NCBI RefSeq assembly: GCF_000769115.1
Contig: NZ_JQZV01000006.1
Coordinates: 137,599 to 201,598 of the forward strand
Source: Porphyromonas canoris
Lineage (GTDB): Bacteria > Bacteroidota > Bacteroidia > Bacteroidales > Porphyromonadaceae
Direction of reading: 5' to 3'
Length of the DNA: 64,000 nt
The position numbers and the translations under genes were made by a program. Below the pieces are notes generated by a model that was not told the DNA's origin, did no database searches, and worked only from the letters and a program-made list of their open reading frames with translations. Of the stretch, positions 8,594 to 16,200 are shown piece after piece (positions within the stretch are counted from its first letter, which is position 1; the number at the start of each line of letters is the position of its first letter).

Positions 8594-9547
8594 ATGATAC
8601 GAATAAAGAATATTTTTGTTGGTCTGCTTTTATTTAGTGGTATCACTCTTTCTGTTCACGCACAAGAAAGACCGATATTTGATCTGTTACAGACAAATGT
8701 CAATGTAAAAGGGGCGGCTCTTGGTGAGGCATACTTAGGCTTAGGTAATACTTTAAGTCTATATGGCAGTCAGCCAATTTCTCGCAGTGCTTCCGTTGGA
8801 CCTTATGCCAATTACTCCTTGGGACTTCTTCCTCGGAGCGATAATGGAAGGCTTAAGACACATGCGATTGAATTAGGTTGTCCCATATCTGATCGCTTCA
8901 ATATCATGGCTGGGATGAGGTACCAGTCAGGGCTGTTTATTCCCTCTGTCGATATGAGTGGAAGAGAAGGAGCCACTATTCATCCTATCGTTTGGAGTGC
9001 GGATTTTGGGACATCAACCATGATTTCCAAACAGCTATCAGCCTTTACCGGAATTTCATATCTTCAGAGTCATTATGGAGATCTTAGCAGGGCTCTTGTG
9101 GCTTCAGTTGGTAGTTCCTATAAGGGAAGATTCCACTTAGCTAACAAAACACTGCCGGCGGACTATATTTTTACCGTAAAAATGGCGGATATTGGTGCTT
9201 TATTTGCTCCTAAAGCTGAGAAGAAGTGGTTCTTTTCATCAAAAGTTCAGATCGGTAGCTCTGTATCGGTTCAATGTTCAACTGAGTATAAATTGACCTT
9301 GGCAGCAATGGGAAGTTACTTACTTCATTCATCAGAACGTTATCCGCTGTATGGAGGGGTAGGCTTAGAAGCCTCAACTTCAAGCGGAATAGCTCTACGC
9401 TCCGGCTACTATCGCCAAGGAGTCTTTTCAAAATATACAATGGGAGCCGGGTATAGATACTCTATTTGTTCTTTGGATTTTGCATATCAGATTGCGTCTA
9501 AAAAAGATTTTAATAATTTTTCATTCTCTGTTCGCATTGATATATAG
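8594..9547 (+). CDS. Outer-membrane beta-barrel protein of the subtilase operon
   Basis: Protein of 317 aa with a cleavable signal peptide ending VHAQ. The mature part begins with a region (NVKGAALGEAYLGLGN) reminiscent of the PorV/PorQ and UPF0164-type barrels. Alternating hydrophobic strands run to a C-terminal FSVRIDI ending, as in outer-membrane barrels. It follows the protease by 4 bp, so the two are co-translated or co-transcribed. PorV-like proteins shuttle T9SS cargo, so a dedicated partner role is possible, but this is inference from context. It could instead be a general OmpA-like barrel. Confidence 0.65.
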   Translation: MIRIKNIFVGLLLFSGITLSVHAQERPIFDLLQTNVNVKGAALGEAYLGLGNTLSLYGSQPISRSASVGPYANYSLGLLPRSDNGRLKTHAIELGCPISDRFNIMAGMRYQSGLFIPSVDMSGREGATIHPIVWSADFGTSTMISKQLSAFTGISYLQSHYGDLSRALVASVGSSYKGRFHLANKTLPADYIFTVKMADIGALFAPKAEKKWFFSSKVQIGSSVSVQCSTEYKLTLAAMGSYLLHSSERYPLYGGVGLEASTSSGIALRSGYYRQGVFSKYTMGAGYRYSICSLDFAYQIASKKDFNNFSFSVRIDI

Positions 9548-9650
9548 GATTTATGTGATGGTAAACAAAACTTGGAAGGTTTAGGTTCGACTTCCAAAAT
9601 TATCCGAAAGGATATAGTGCTCGGGCCAGATCTTACAATTAAAATAAGTC

Positions 9651-9685
9651 GAGGCTGTGTCAAAGTTGAACTTTGGCACAGCCTC
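9651..9685. other. Near-perfect 35-bp hairpin
   Basis: GAGGCTGTG and CACAGCCTC arms flank CAAAGTT/AACTTTG, giving one long stem with a single mismatch pair. No T-run follows on the plus strand. It sits 104 bp after the outer-membrane protein gene and may end or stabilise that operon's mRNA. Confidence 0.6.
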
Positions 9686-9709
9686 GATTCAAAAACGGGC
9701 ATCGAATAT

Positions 9710-9759
9710 CAACAAAAAGAAAGAGGGTGTGAACAAATTACTGTTTGGGCACACCCTCT
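9710..9759 (-). terminator. Terminator of fabD
   Basis: On the minus strand AGAGGGTGTG (9759-9750) pairs with CACACCCTCT (9731-9722), followed by a T-rich TTTCTTTTTG tract. It lies about 60 bp past the fabD stop codon. Confidence 0.75.
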
Positions 9760-9817
9760 AAGCTTCTATGTTTATGTTACAATTATTGCTGTGTTCTTAC
9801 CATAAACCGGTTACTAT

Positions 9818-10699
9818 TTATGAGTACCCCTTTGTTGCCATTCCTGATGCAATCTTCCCGACTAAACCTTGAAGGACATTGCCGGGTCCGAATTCTATAA
9901 ATTCTGTTGCTCCATCAGCTACCATCTGTTGTACGCTCTGTGTCCAGCGTACAGGAGCTGTGAGTTGAGCTATCAGGTTGGTGCGGATCTCTTCCGGATC
10001 GGTATGTGGACGAGCATCCACGTTTTGGTAAACCGGTACTTTTGGAGCCTTGAATGTCGCTGCTGCTATTGCTTGCGCCAAACGTTGACGAGCCGGTTCC
10101 ATGAATGGGCTGTGGAATGCACCGCTTACAGGCAGAGGTAATGCGCGCTTTGCTCCTCTTTCTTTAAGAGCGATACAAGCATCTTCGATGGCTGCTTTAG
10201 AGCCGGATATCACGACTTGTCCGGGACAATTATAGTTGGCCGGGATGACGACACCGCTGGAGATGCCGGCACAAACCTCTTCTACAACAGCATCATCCAA
10301 TCCGAGGATCGCTGCCATGGTGCTTGGTTCTACATCGCACGCGTCTTGCATGGCAAGAGCTCGCTCCGACACGAGACGAAGTGCATCTTCAAACTCCAAT
10401 ACGCCCGCTACCGCAAGAGCAGTGAACTCTCCTAAAGAGTGTCCGGCTACCATATTGGGTTGGGTGTCTGCTCCGAATATCTTGGCACAAACATAGGAGT
10501 GAGTGAAAACAGCAGGCTGGGTTACCTTGGTCTGCTTAAGCTCTTCGGCTGTTCCTTCAAACATGATGTCTGTGAGGGAGAAGCCGAGTACCTCGTTTGC
10601 TTTGTCAAAGATGGCTTTGGCTTCGGCATTGTTGTTGTAAAGCTCTTTCCCCATGCCTACAAACTGTGCACCTTGACCCGGAAATACAAATGCTTTCAT
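9818..10699 (-). CDS. fabD: Malonyl CoA-acyl carrier protein transacylase
   Basis: Transfers malonyl from CoA to ACP, the entry step of type II fatty acid synthesis, in the cytoplasm. The N-terminus is FPGQGAQFVGMG; the nucleophile Ser is in GHSLGEF and the catalytic His in GAFHSPFM. Length is 293 aa, normal for FabD. The start is set at MKAFVFPGQ. The frame is open for 18 more codons, but a -7 box lies inside that extension, so the upstream ATG would not be transcribed. It is divergent from mscS and has its own terminator. Confidence 0.95.
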   Translation of the reverse strand: MKAFVFPGQGAQFVGMGKELYNNNAEAKAIFDKANEVLGFSLTDIMFEGTAEELKQTKVTQPAVFTHSYVCAKIFGADTQPNMVAGHSLGEFTALAVAGVLEFEDALRLVSERALAMQDACDVEPSTMAAILGLDDAVVEEVCAGISSGVVIPANYNCPGQVVISGSKAAIEDACIALKERGAKRALPLPVSGAFHSPFMEPARQRLAQAIAAATFKAPKVPVYQNVDARPHTDPEEIRTNLIAQLTAPVRWTQSVQQMVADGATEFIEFGPGNVLQGLVGKIASGMATKGYS

Positions 10700-10750
10700 A
10701 AGATATAGTTTTTTTGTTGTGAGTGTTTCCTTTATTACTGGTAAACTGAA

Positions 10751-10758
10751 CAAAGATA
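10751..10758 (-). promoter_or_regulatory. -7 box of fabD
   Basis: TATCTTTG on the minus strand matches TAnnTTTG and lies about 52 bp before the fabD start. No clear TTTG is found 20 bp upstream. It supports the short fabD start. Confidence 0.55.
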
Positions 10759-10818
10759 ATCATTTTTAATTCATTTATATAGGCATCATAATGTCTCTTA
10801 TCCGTGATGGAAACAGAA

Positions 10819-10847
10819 TTGAAAGTGGAATATTATTCCTATTTTTG
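10819..10847 (+). promoter_or_regulatory. Promoter of mscS
   Basis: TTG at 819-821 of the 10-kb block and TATTTTTG at 10840-10847 are 18 bp apart. The implied start at about 10853 lies downstream of the first in-frame ATG (10791), which favours a later mscS start. Confidence 0.55.
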
Positions 10848-10919
10848 TTTATGACTCTCACGGGAAATTCTCCATTTATTTTCAAGATGATCTTTAACCT
10901 TATGAACCTTTCTACTACA

Positions 10920-11786
10920 ATGACTGACATCTGGACAAAGCTTCAGGAGATTATGAACTTTGTCATATTCGATGTAAAGGGAAGCACCTTTACGCTGCTT
11001 ACGCTACTTTATTTGATAGTAGCATCCACCGTTCTTATCTTTCTTGTACGGAGAATTTCTAAGCTTTTGGATAGCAGACTTTTGGTACGTATCTCCGAGC
11101 GGGGAACACGTGCAGCCATTGTTACCATCATTAGATATTTGATACTGTTTTTGGGATTTCTGCTCATCTTTAAGTCAGCCGGTTTCGAGCTTGGTACTTT
11201 TAGCTGGCTCTTGGGAGCACTTGGTGTGGGTATCGGATTTGGTCTTCAGAATATCACCAATAACTTTTTGTCGGGTATCATTATTCTGTTTGAACGTCCC
11301 ATTAAAGTGGGAGATCGCATTCAGGTTGGCGATATCTCGGGAGACGTCGTAGAGATCTCCATGAGAGCCACAACGGTGGTAACGAATGATAATATATCGG
11401 TCATCGTGCCGAACTCACAGTTTATAAATGGAAATGTGATCAACTGGTCTCACAGCGACAGACTTGTTCGCTTTCGTTATCCGGTGGGTGTGGCGTATAA
11501 GGAAAAGCCGGAGAGAGTGAAAGAGATTGTGTTGAACGTTGCTCGCAATCACCCCGGTGTGCTGAGTAAACCGGCTCCGGACTTTTGGTTTGTGGAGTAT
11601 GGAGACAGCGCATTGAAGTTTGAGTTGATCGTTTGGACTTCTACCTACATCCAAAGACCTACAGTGCTGAAGAGCGAACTCTACTATGCGATATTTAATG
11701 AATTTAATGCAAATGGTATAGAGGTGCCATTCCCACAAAGAGACCTGCACATCCGGACAAACAGCAGTAGACATCCTTTTTCTTGA
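10920..11786 (+). CDS. mscS: Small-conductance mechanosensitive channel (MscS family)
   Basis: Inner-membrane channel that opens on membrane tension to release solutes after osmotic downshock. Two to three hydrophobic segments lie in the first 130 residues. The pore helix and glycine-rich stretch reads SWLLGALGVGIGFGLQNITNN, and the beta domain has FERPIKVGDRIQVGD and VVPNSQF-type sequence (VPNSQFINGNVINWS). Length from this start is 288 aa. ATG codons at 10791 and 10902 are also in frame; I prefer 10902 or 10920 because a promoter sits inside the longer version. It shares a bidirectional terminator with ispH. Confidence 0.85.
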   Translation: MTDIWTKLQEIMNFVIFDVKGSTFTLLTLLYLIVASTVLIFLVRRISKLLDSRLLVRISERGTRAAIVTIIRYLILFLGFLLIFKSAGFELGTFSWLLGALGVGIGFGLQNITNNFLSGIIILFERPIKVGDRIQVGDISGDVVEISMRATTVVTNDNISVIVPNSQFINGNVINWSHSDRLVRFRYPVGVAYKEKPERVKEIVLNVARNHPGVLSKPAPDFWFVEYGDSALKFELIVWTSTYIQRPTVLKSELYYAIFNEFNANGIEVPFPQRDLHIRTNSSRHPFS

Positions 11787-11800
11787 GAGGGGCATAAAGT

Positions 11801-11850
11801 AAAATCCCTAATGGCTTCAAGGTATGACCTTCTGCCATTAGGGATTTTTT
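11801..11850. terminator. Bidirectional terminator between mscS and ispH
   Basis: Arms AAAATCCCTAATGGC (11801-11815) and GCCATTAGGGATTTTTT (11834-11850) form a 15-bp stem with A- and T-runs on both sides. It serves the convergent genes mscS and ispH. Confidence 0.9.
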
Positions 11851-11869
11851 CGTATCGTTTTTATTTCGA

Positions 11870-12751
11870 TTACTGTTCTGCCTGCTCGGGCTTTGTGTTA
11901 TTGATCTGTGCCACTTTTTCAGCTATCTTTTCCATCAACCATTTGGGTGTAGAGGTTGCACCACATATACCTACGCTATTGACCCATAGTGGTAGCGGTT
12001 CTGATATTTGCTCTGCGGAGGAGATGAAGTAGGAGTTGGAATTTGCCGCTTTACAGTGTCCGAAGAGGACTTTGCCGTTGGAACTCTTGTCTCCTGCTAC
12101 GAAATAGATCCAATCTTTTTTCTTGGCAAACTCCTCGATATTAGGTATTCTATTGGAAACTTGCCGACATATCGTGTCTTTGTATTGGAATATGACATCT
12201 GCACCTTTATGGGTTTCGATGTAGGAGATAAGCTCTTCAAATCCAGCTATGGACATCGTGGTCTGAGAGAATAACACGATAGGGCGGTCGAGATCAATCT
12301 TGGAAACTTCATTCATGTTCTGCACTACAATGGCTTTTCCTCCGGTTTGCCCTACAAGACCATTCACTTCCGCATGTCCGTGCTTTCCGAATATGACAAT
12401 CTGTGCATCTATATCTCGTGTTTTCTCAAAGGTGCGTTTGATGTTGCGTTGAAGTGCCAATACGACGGGGCAAGTGGCATCAACCACAGTGATATTGTGT
12501 TGGCGGGCAAACTCATATACTGCCGGAGGTTCGCCATGTGCCCTAAACAGAACCTTGCCGCCATTTAGAGTATTAAAATTAGAGTAGTCAATCGTTTTGA
12601 GACCTTTCTTTTCGAGTCTGTCCACCTCCTGATTGTTGTGAACAATATCCCCAAGGCATTGGAGTGCTTCTCCCGATTCCAACTCTTTCTCTGCATGCTT
12701 TATCGCATTGATTACACCGAAACAGAAGCCGGATCCTTCATCTATCTCTAT
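11870..12751 (-). CDS. ispH: 4-hydroxy-3-methylbut-2-enyl diphosphate reductase; no normal start codon
   Basis: Last enzyme of the MEP isoprenoid pathway, an iron-sulfur enzyme making IPP and DMAPP. The conserved N-terminus IEIDEGSGFCFGV carries the first cluster Cys; later Cys lie in DATCPV and GICGATSTP. The only NTG start is TTG at 12682, which would delete the essential FCFG cysteine. The frame is open back to 12814 but contains no ATG, GTG, TTG or CTG before that point, only ATA at 12751 and 12745. This frame overlaps the end of cmk and is -1 relative to it across an A10 run. So IspH is probably made as a frameshift fusion with Cmk, from a rare ATA start, or the homopolymer length is misread. 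Coordinates begin at ATA as a placeholder. Confidence 0.85.
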   Translation of the reverse strand: MEIDEGSGFCFGVINAIKHAEKELESGEALQCLGDIVHNNQEVDRLEKKGLKTIDYSNFNTLNGGKVLFRAHGEPPAVYEFARQHNITVVDATCPVVLALQRNIKRTFEKTRDIDAQIVIFGKHGHAEVNGLVGQTGGKAIVVQNMNEVSKIDLDRPIVLFSQTTMSIAGFEELISYIETHKGADVIFQYKDTICRQVSNRIPNIEEFAKKKDWIYFVAGDKSSNGKVLFGHCKAANSNSYFISSAEQISEPLPLWVNSVGICGATSTPKWLMEKIAEKVAQINNTKPEQAEQ

Positions 12752-13473
12752 GCTGAGGGATCTGTTAGAGGAACTTTTTTTTTTAGGGTGTCGTGGAAGT
12801 ACGACAGCATGATTTCATTTTGTTCGTCTATCGAAAGATCGCTGTTATCGAGCATGATTGCATCTTCTGCCGGTTTAAGAGGGGCTACTGCACGGGATGA
12901 GTCTATCCGGTCTCGCTCTTGAACGTTGTGAAGGATCTCCTCAAAAGAGACCTTTTCTCCTTTTGCTGTCAGTTCATTGAAGCGTCTTTCGGCACGGACA
13001 TCCGCACTTGCCGTTACAAATACTTTTAGTTCTGCATTCGGAAATACTACCGTCCCGATGTCCCTTCCATCCATAACGACTCTCTTCTGAGCACCCATGG
13101 CGCGTTGCTGTTCCAGGAGCAGTGTTCGCACTGCAGGTATTGTGGAGATGAACGAAACCTTGGACGAGACTTCCATGCCCCTTATCTCCTGCTCAACATC
13201 TTGTCCACAGAGAAGCGTGTGTCCGTTCTCGGGGTTAAAGTCTATGGAAATATCGCCGAGGCTTTTCTCCACATCGGAGATGGTAGGTTCTGTCCCGTCT
13301 GTTCCCCAAAGACCTTTGCGCATGGTGTGCAGTGTTACCGCTCTAAACATGGCACCGGTATCTATGTATCTGTATCCTGTCTCTTTGGCAAGCCATTTAG
13401 CCATAGTGCTTTTTCCACAAGAAGAATGTCCGTCTATGGCTACTATAATATCGTTTTGTTGTCTGTTTGTCAT
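12748..13473 (-). CDS. cmk: Cytidylate kinase
   Basis: Phosphorylates CMP and dCMP with ATP, in cytoplasmic nucleotide recycling. The P-loop is GHSSCGKST near residue 15-23; further motifs are YIDTGAMFRAVTL and MDGRDIGTVVFPNA. Length is 241 aa, a complete family length, with a tail KKKVPLTDPSA. That tail overlaps the ispH frame, and the lysines are the A10 run described separately. Start ATG follows a -7 box at 13503-13510. The cmk-ispH order is, as I recall, also found in other Bacteroidales. Confidence 0.92.
   Translation of the reverse strand: MTNRQQNDIIVAIDGHSSCGKSTMAKWLAKETGYRYIDTGAMFRAVTLHTMRKGLWGTDGTEPTISDVEKSLGDISIDFNPENGHTLLCGQDVEQEIRGMEVSSKVSFISTIPAVRTLLLEQQRAMGAQKRVVMDGRDIGTVVFPNAELKVFVTASADVRAERRFNELTAKGEKVSFEEILHNVQERDRIDSSRAVAPLKPAEDAIMLDNSDLSIDEQNEIMLSYFHDTLKKKVPLTDPSA
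12775..12784 (-). promoter_or_regulatory. A10 slippery run joining cmk to ispH
   Basis: Ten consecutive A residues on the coding (minus) strand form codons CTA AAA AAA AAA in cmk, seven codons before its stop. A -1 shift here enters the ispH frame directly, with no stop before the IspH domain. Runs of nine or more A are known sites of transcriptional slippage and ribosomal frameshifting. Confidence 0.55.
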
Positions 13474-13502
13474 CGACTTGTAATTCTGATATAAGTTGAA
13501 AA

Positions 13503-13510
13503 CAAAGATA
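13503..13510 (-). promoter_or_regulatory. -7 box of cmk(-ispH)
   Basis: TATCTTTG on the minus strand, 30 bp before the cmk ATG. No good -33 element is seen. Confidence 0.5.
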
Positions 13511-13538
13511 GTAAAATAAGGGAGTAACAGTATGAGTC

Positions 13539-13569
13539 TTGCAAAGCTCTCCCTTTATTTTTACCTTTG
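13539..13569 (+). promoter_or_regulatory. Promoter of the repeat protein at 13640
   Basis: TTG at 13539-13541, 20 bp spacer, then TACCTTTG at 13562-13569. The start would be at about 13575, consistent with the signal-peptide start at 13640. Confidence 0.7.
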
Positions 13570-13639
13570 CCACAGAGCGATCGTGAAGAGATCGCATAGA
13601 GACCGGAAAAGAAAACCTAACAGTAAACTGTACATAACC

Positions 13640-14248
13640 ATGAAGAGATACCATTCGATTCTTATCCTGTTTTTTCTTGTGCTTGGAACGACAGCGTCTG
13701 CTTATGCTCAAAAGATAGCCGTAACCAGAGATGGCGAAGAAGTACTGCTTCATGCCGATGGAACATGGGAGTATCTGGATGAATGGGATAGGGATGAAGA
13801 ACCCGACTTTACGTTCGGGCCTCGTCCAACCGGCAGGTCTGCACATATCACCATCAATGGAGAAGTCCGTTTTATGATAGTGGAGGGACAGCTGACCAAC
13901 TTTCAAATCCTCCGTCGCAGAAGGGTCATTTATGATCATGTGATGAGGGAAAACAACGACAGATACGCAAGACTCTCATACGACTATCGTGGTCGTCTGG
14001 CTCGGATAGGTAATTGGGAGCTGCAGTATCGGTTTAGGGACAACAAGTTGGAAAAGATAGGTCCATACGCGATCAAGTACAAGTTCAGCAACGACAGGGT
14101 AGAGCAGATAGGACCATACCGGATAGATTATGATTTCAGCTCGGACAGAATATCCCGTATCGGGAATGTGGAGATCAAGTACGACTTCTTTACCGAAATG
14201 CCGGAAGTACGAGGAAAAAATCCGGGTATGAAGATTGTGATACTTTAA
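13640..14248 (+). CDS. Exported protein with short beta-rich repeats
   Basis: Unknown function, 202 aa. The chosen start gives a signal peptide (MKRYHSILILFFLVLG...SAYAQ); the longer frame from 13532 begins upstream of the promoter's start site. After a DGEEVLLHADGTWEY segment, the second half has about four imperfect repeats of roughly 19 residues with the pattern IGxxxIxYxFxxDRxxxIG (for example KIGPYAIKYKF, QIGPYRIDYDF, RIGNVEIKYDF). This suggests a small beta-solenoid or sheet in the periplasm. Its stop overlaps the convergent recQ stop by about four bases. Confidence 0.75.
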   Translation: MKRYHSILILFFLVLGTTASAYAQKIAVTRDGEEVLLHADGTWEYLDEWDRDEEPDFTFGPRPTGRSAHITINGEVRFMIVEGQLTNFQILRRRRVIYDHVMRENNDRYARLSYDYRGRLARIGNWELQYRFRDNKLEKIGPYAIKYKFSNDRVEQIGPYRIDYDFSSDRISRIGNVEIKYDFFTEMPEVRGKNPGMKIVIL

Positions 14249-16200
14249 TCCGTTTCGGCTCTCTTTTTCAATATCATGCCATCCTCCCGAACCTCATAAG
14301 GATGACCCTCCCTCTTGGCAAAAGAGATGCTTTGGAGTATATAATCTTTCGGGGCATTGAGAGATTTGCATACCTCGGACAGGTTTATGGGCAACGAGGC
14401 TTGCGATAGAAAATCCAGAATAACCTCCATCGTGCGAAAGGTGAGTCCGGATGGTTTCCTTTCCCGACACACATCGCACAAACCGCAAGGCAGGGAGTGA
14501 GTCTCCCCGAAATAGTTTAGAAGAACCTGCGAACGGCATTTCCTTGCCGAGGAAGAAGCATACGCGATAGACGCTTCGGCTCTATCGCGTTCTTTTTGTA
14601 GCCGTTTTTCGTAGCTGTCGTGCGAGATATGTATGTTTTCCGGAAGGCATCGCGGTCTTTTGTAACGGATATAAGAGGCTCGCTTGCCCGGTATATAGTC
14701 CAGAACGCCCCACCTGTTAAGATGCAGCATGGCTCCGTAAAAAGTATCTGCATCCATATCCAACTGTGTACGGAGTTTGGGTTCGTCTATTATGGCATGC
14801 TCTGTAAACAGACCGGTATAACTCCTTAGCAGCAGTTCCATTACCCTGTAATGCAGATCCGAAGACTCGTCCATCACTTGGTACAATTCATGACGAGAAA
14901 GAGTGATCTTCACTCTTGACGGCATGTTCTGATCCACTTCAAAGTCTATATATCCTGCTATATCCAGGAGCGAAAGAGCGGCATGTACTTCCAGTACAGA
15001 GTGTCGGAACAGATGACAGAAGAGAGAAATATTCAGCTCGAACAGGTGTCCCGTTCCGGCTCCTTCTGCTATCTGCAAAAAGCTGGCGATGTCTCCGTAT
15101 ATCTTTTGTATCTTTTCTCGTGGGGGAAAACCGCTTGCCACCCTCTTCTCTACGGCAGAAAGGTCTGTTGCCGGGTCGAATAACAGAACGGCATAAGAGG
15201 GTTGATTGTCTCTCGCAGCCCGTCCGGCTTCTTGATAATAGTCTTCCAAAGCGATAGGAAGTTCGGGATGCACCACGATCCGAACATCTTCTTTGTCTAT
15301 CCCCATACCGAAAGCGTTTGTGCAGACCATTATTCGGGTCTCATTGTTCATCCATGCTTTCTGTTTCTTAACCTTGCTATCGTGCGAAAGACCGGCGTGA
15401 AAGTATGCCGCATCTATACCGTTCTCGTTGAGCAGATCACAATAGAGCTTTGCTTTCTTTCGTGAACGCACGTATACCAGCCCCGATCCCTTGACGCTGT
15501 TGAGTATGTTTACCAGATCCGACAGCTTGTCTGTCGTGGTTTTGACAACATAGCTGAGGTTTTTCCTGTAAAAGCTCCTCTGGAACAGCTTTGCCGGTTG
15601 CCGAAACATCAGTTTGTCCTGAATGTCTGCAACCACCTCTGTCGTTGCCGTTGCGGTAAGGGCTAAGACCGGCGTATCGGCGAAGTGAGTACGGAAGTCG
15701 GCTATTTTAAGATAATTGGGTCGAAAGTCGTATCCCCATTGACAGACGCAGTGGCTCTCATCTACGACAATAAGAGAGACATTCATGTTGGTTATTCGGC
15801 GGAGGAAGGTTTCGGATACGAGCCGTTCCGGAGAGACGTATAGCAGCTTGTATTCCCCATAGAGACAGTTGTCGAGAGCCTCTATAATCTTGCCGGACGA
15901 CATCCCTGAATGGAGATACTCTGCCTTGATCTTCAATGTTTGAAGCCTGCTTACCTGATCTCGCATCAGGGCTACAAGGGGAGTGATAACGATGGTAATG
16001 CCCGGTAACATAAGAGCCGGCACTTGAAAGGTAATGCTCTTACCGCCTCCGGTAGGCATGAGTGCCAGAGTGTCGTAGCCGTTCAGTATGGAGCAGATAA
16101 TATCTTCCTGCATCGGGCGAAACTCATCGTAACCCCAATAGCGTCGCAGTATATCCAAAGGGGATACACTTACAACATCATTGACGGACTGCCGTACCAT
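14245..16200 (-). CDS. recQ: ATP-dependent DNA helicase RecQ
   Basis: 3'-5' superfamily 2 helicase in recombination and fork repair. Motif I reads MPTGGGKS, motif II VDESHC, motif III TATAT, motif VI QEAGRAARD. A Zn-binding cluster CRSQVLLNYFGE...CGLCDVC follows. It is 651 aa. The C-terminus has an RQC-like winged helix but I see no clear HRDC domain. ATG overlaps the recJ stop by one base (TGATG), so the two are translationally coupled, a pairing that fits joint work in the RecF-type recombination pathway. Confidence 0.93.
   Translation of the reverse strand: MVRQSVNDVVSVSPLDILRRYWGYDEFRPMQEDIICSILNGYDTLALMPTGGGKSITFQVPALMLPGITIVITPLVALMRDQVSRLQTLKIKAEYLHSGMSSGKIIEALDNCLYGEYKLLYVSPERLVSETFLRRITNMNVSLIVVDESHCVCQWGYDFRPNYLKIADFRTHFADTPVLALTATATTEVVADIQDKLMFRQPAKLFQRSFYRKNLSYVVKTTTDKLSDLVNILNSVKGSGLVYVRSRKKAKLYCDLLNENGIDAAYFHAGLSHDSKVKKQKAWMNNETRIMVCTNAFGMGIDKEDVRIVVHPELPIALEDYYQEAGRAARDNQPSYAVLLFDPATDLSAVEKRVASGFPPREKIQKIYGDIASFLQIAEGAGTGHLFELNISLFCHLFRHSVLEVHAALSLLDIAGYIDFEVDQNMPSRVKITLSRHELYQVMDESSDLHYRVMELLLRSYTGLFTEHAIIDEPKLRTQLDMDADTFYGAMLHLNRWGVLDYIPGKRASYIRYKRPRCLPENIHISHDSYEKRLQKERDRAEASIAYASSSARKCRSQVLLNYFGETHSLPCGLCDVCRERKPSGLTFRTMEVILDFLSQASLPINLSEVCKSLNAPKDYILQSISFAKREGHPYEVREDGMILKKRAETD

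Noticed and set aside
12682-12682. TTG at 12682 as the true ispH start
   Set aside because: It would remove the FCFG cysteine that binds the iron-sulfur cluster, so the product would be inactive.
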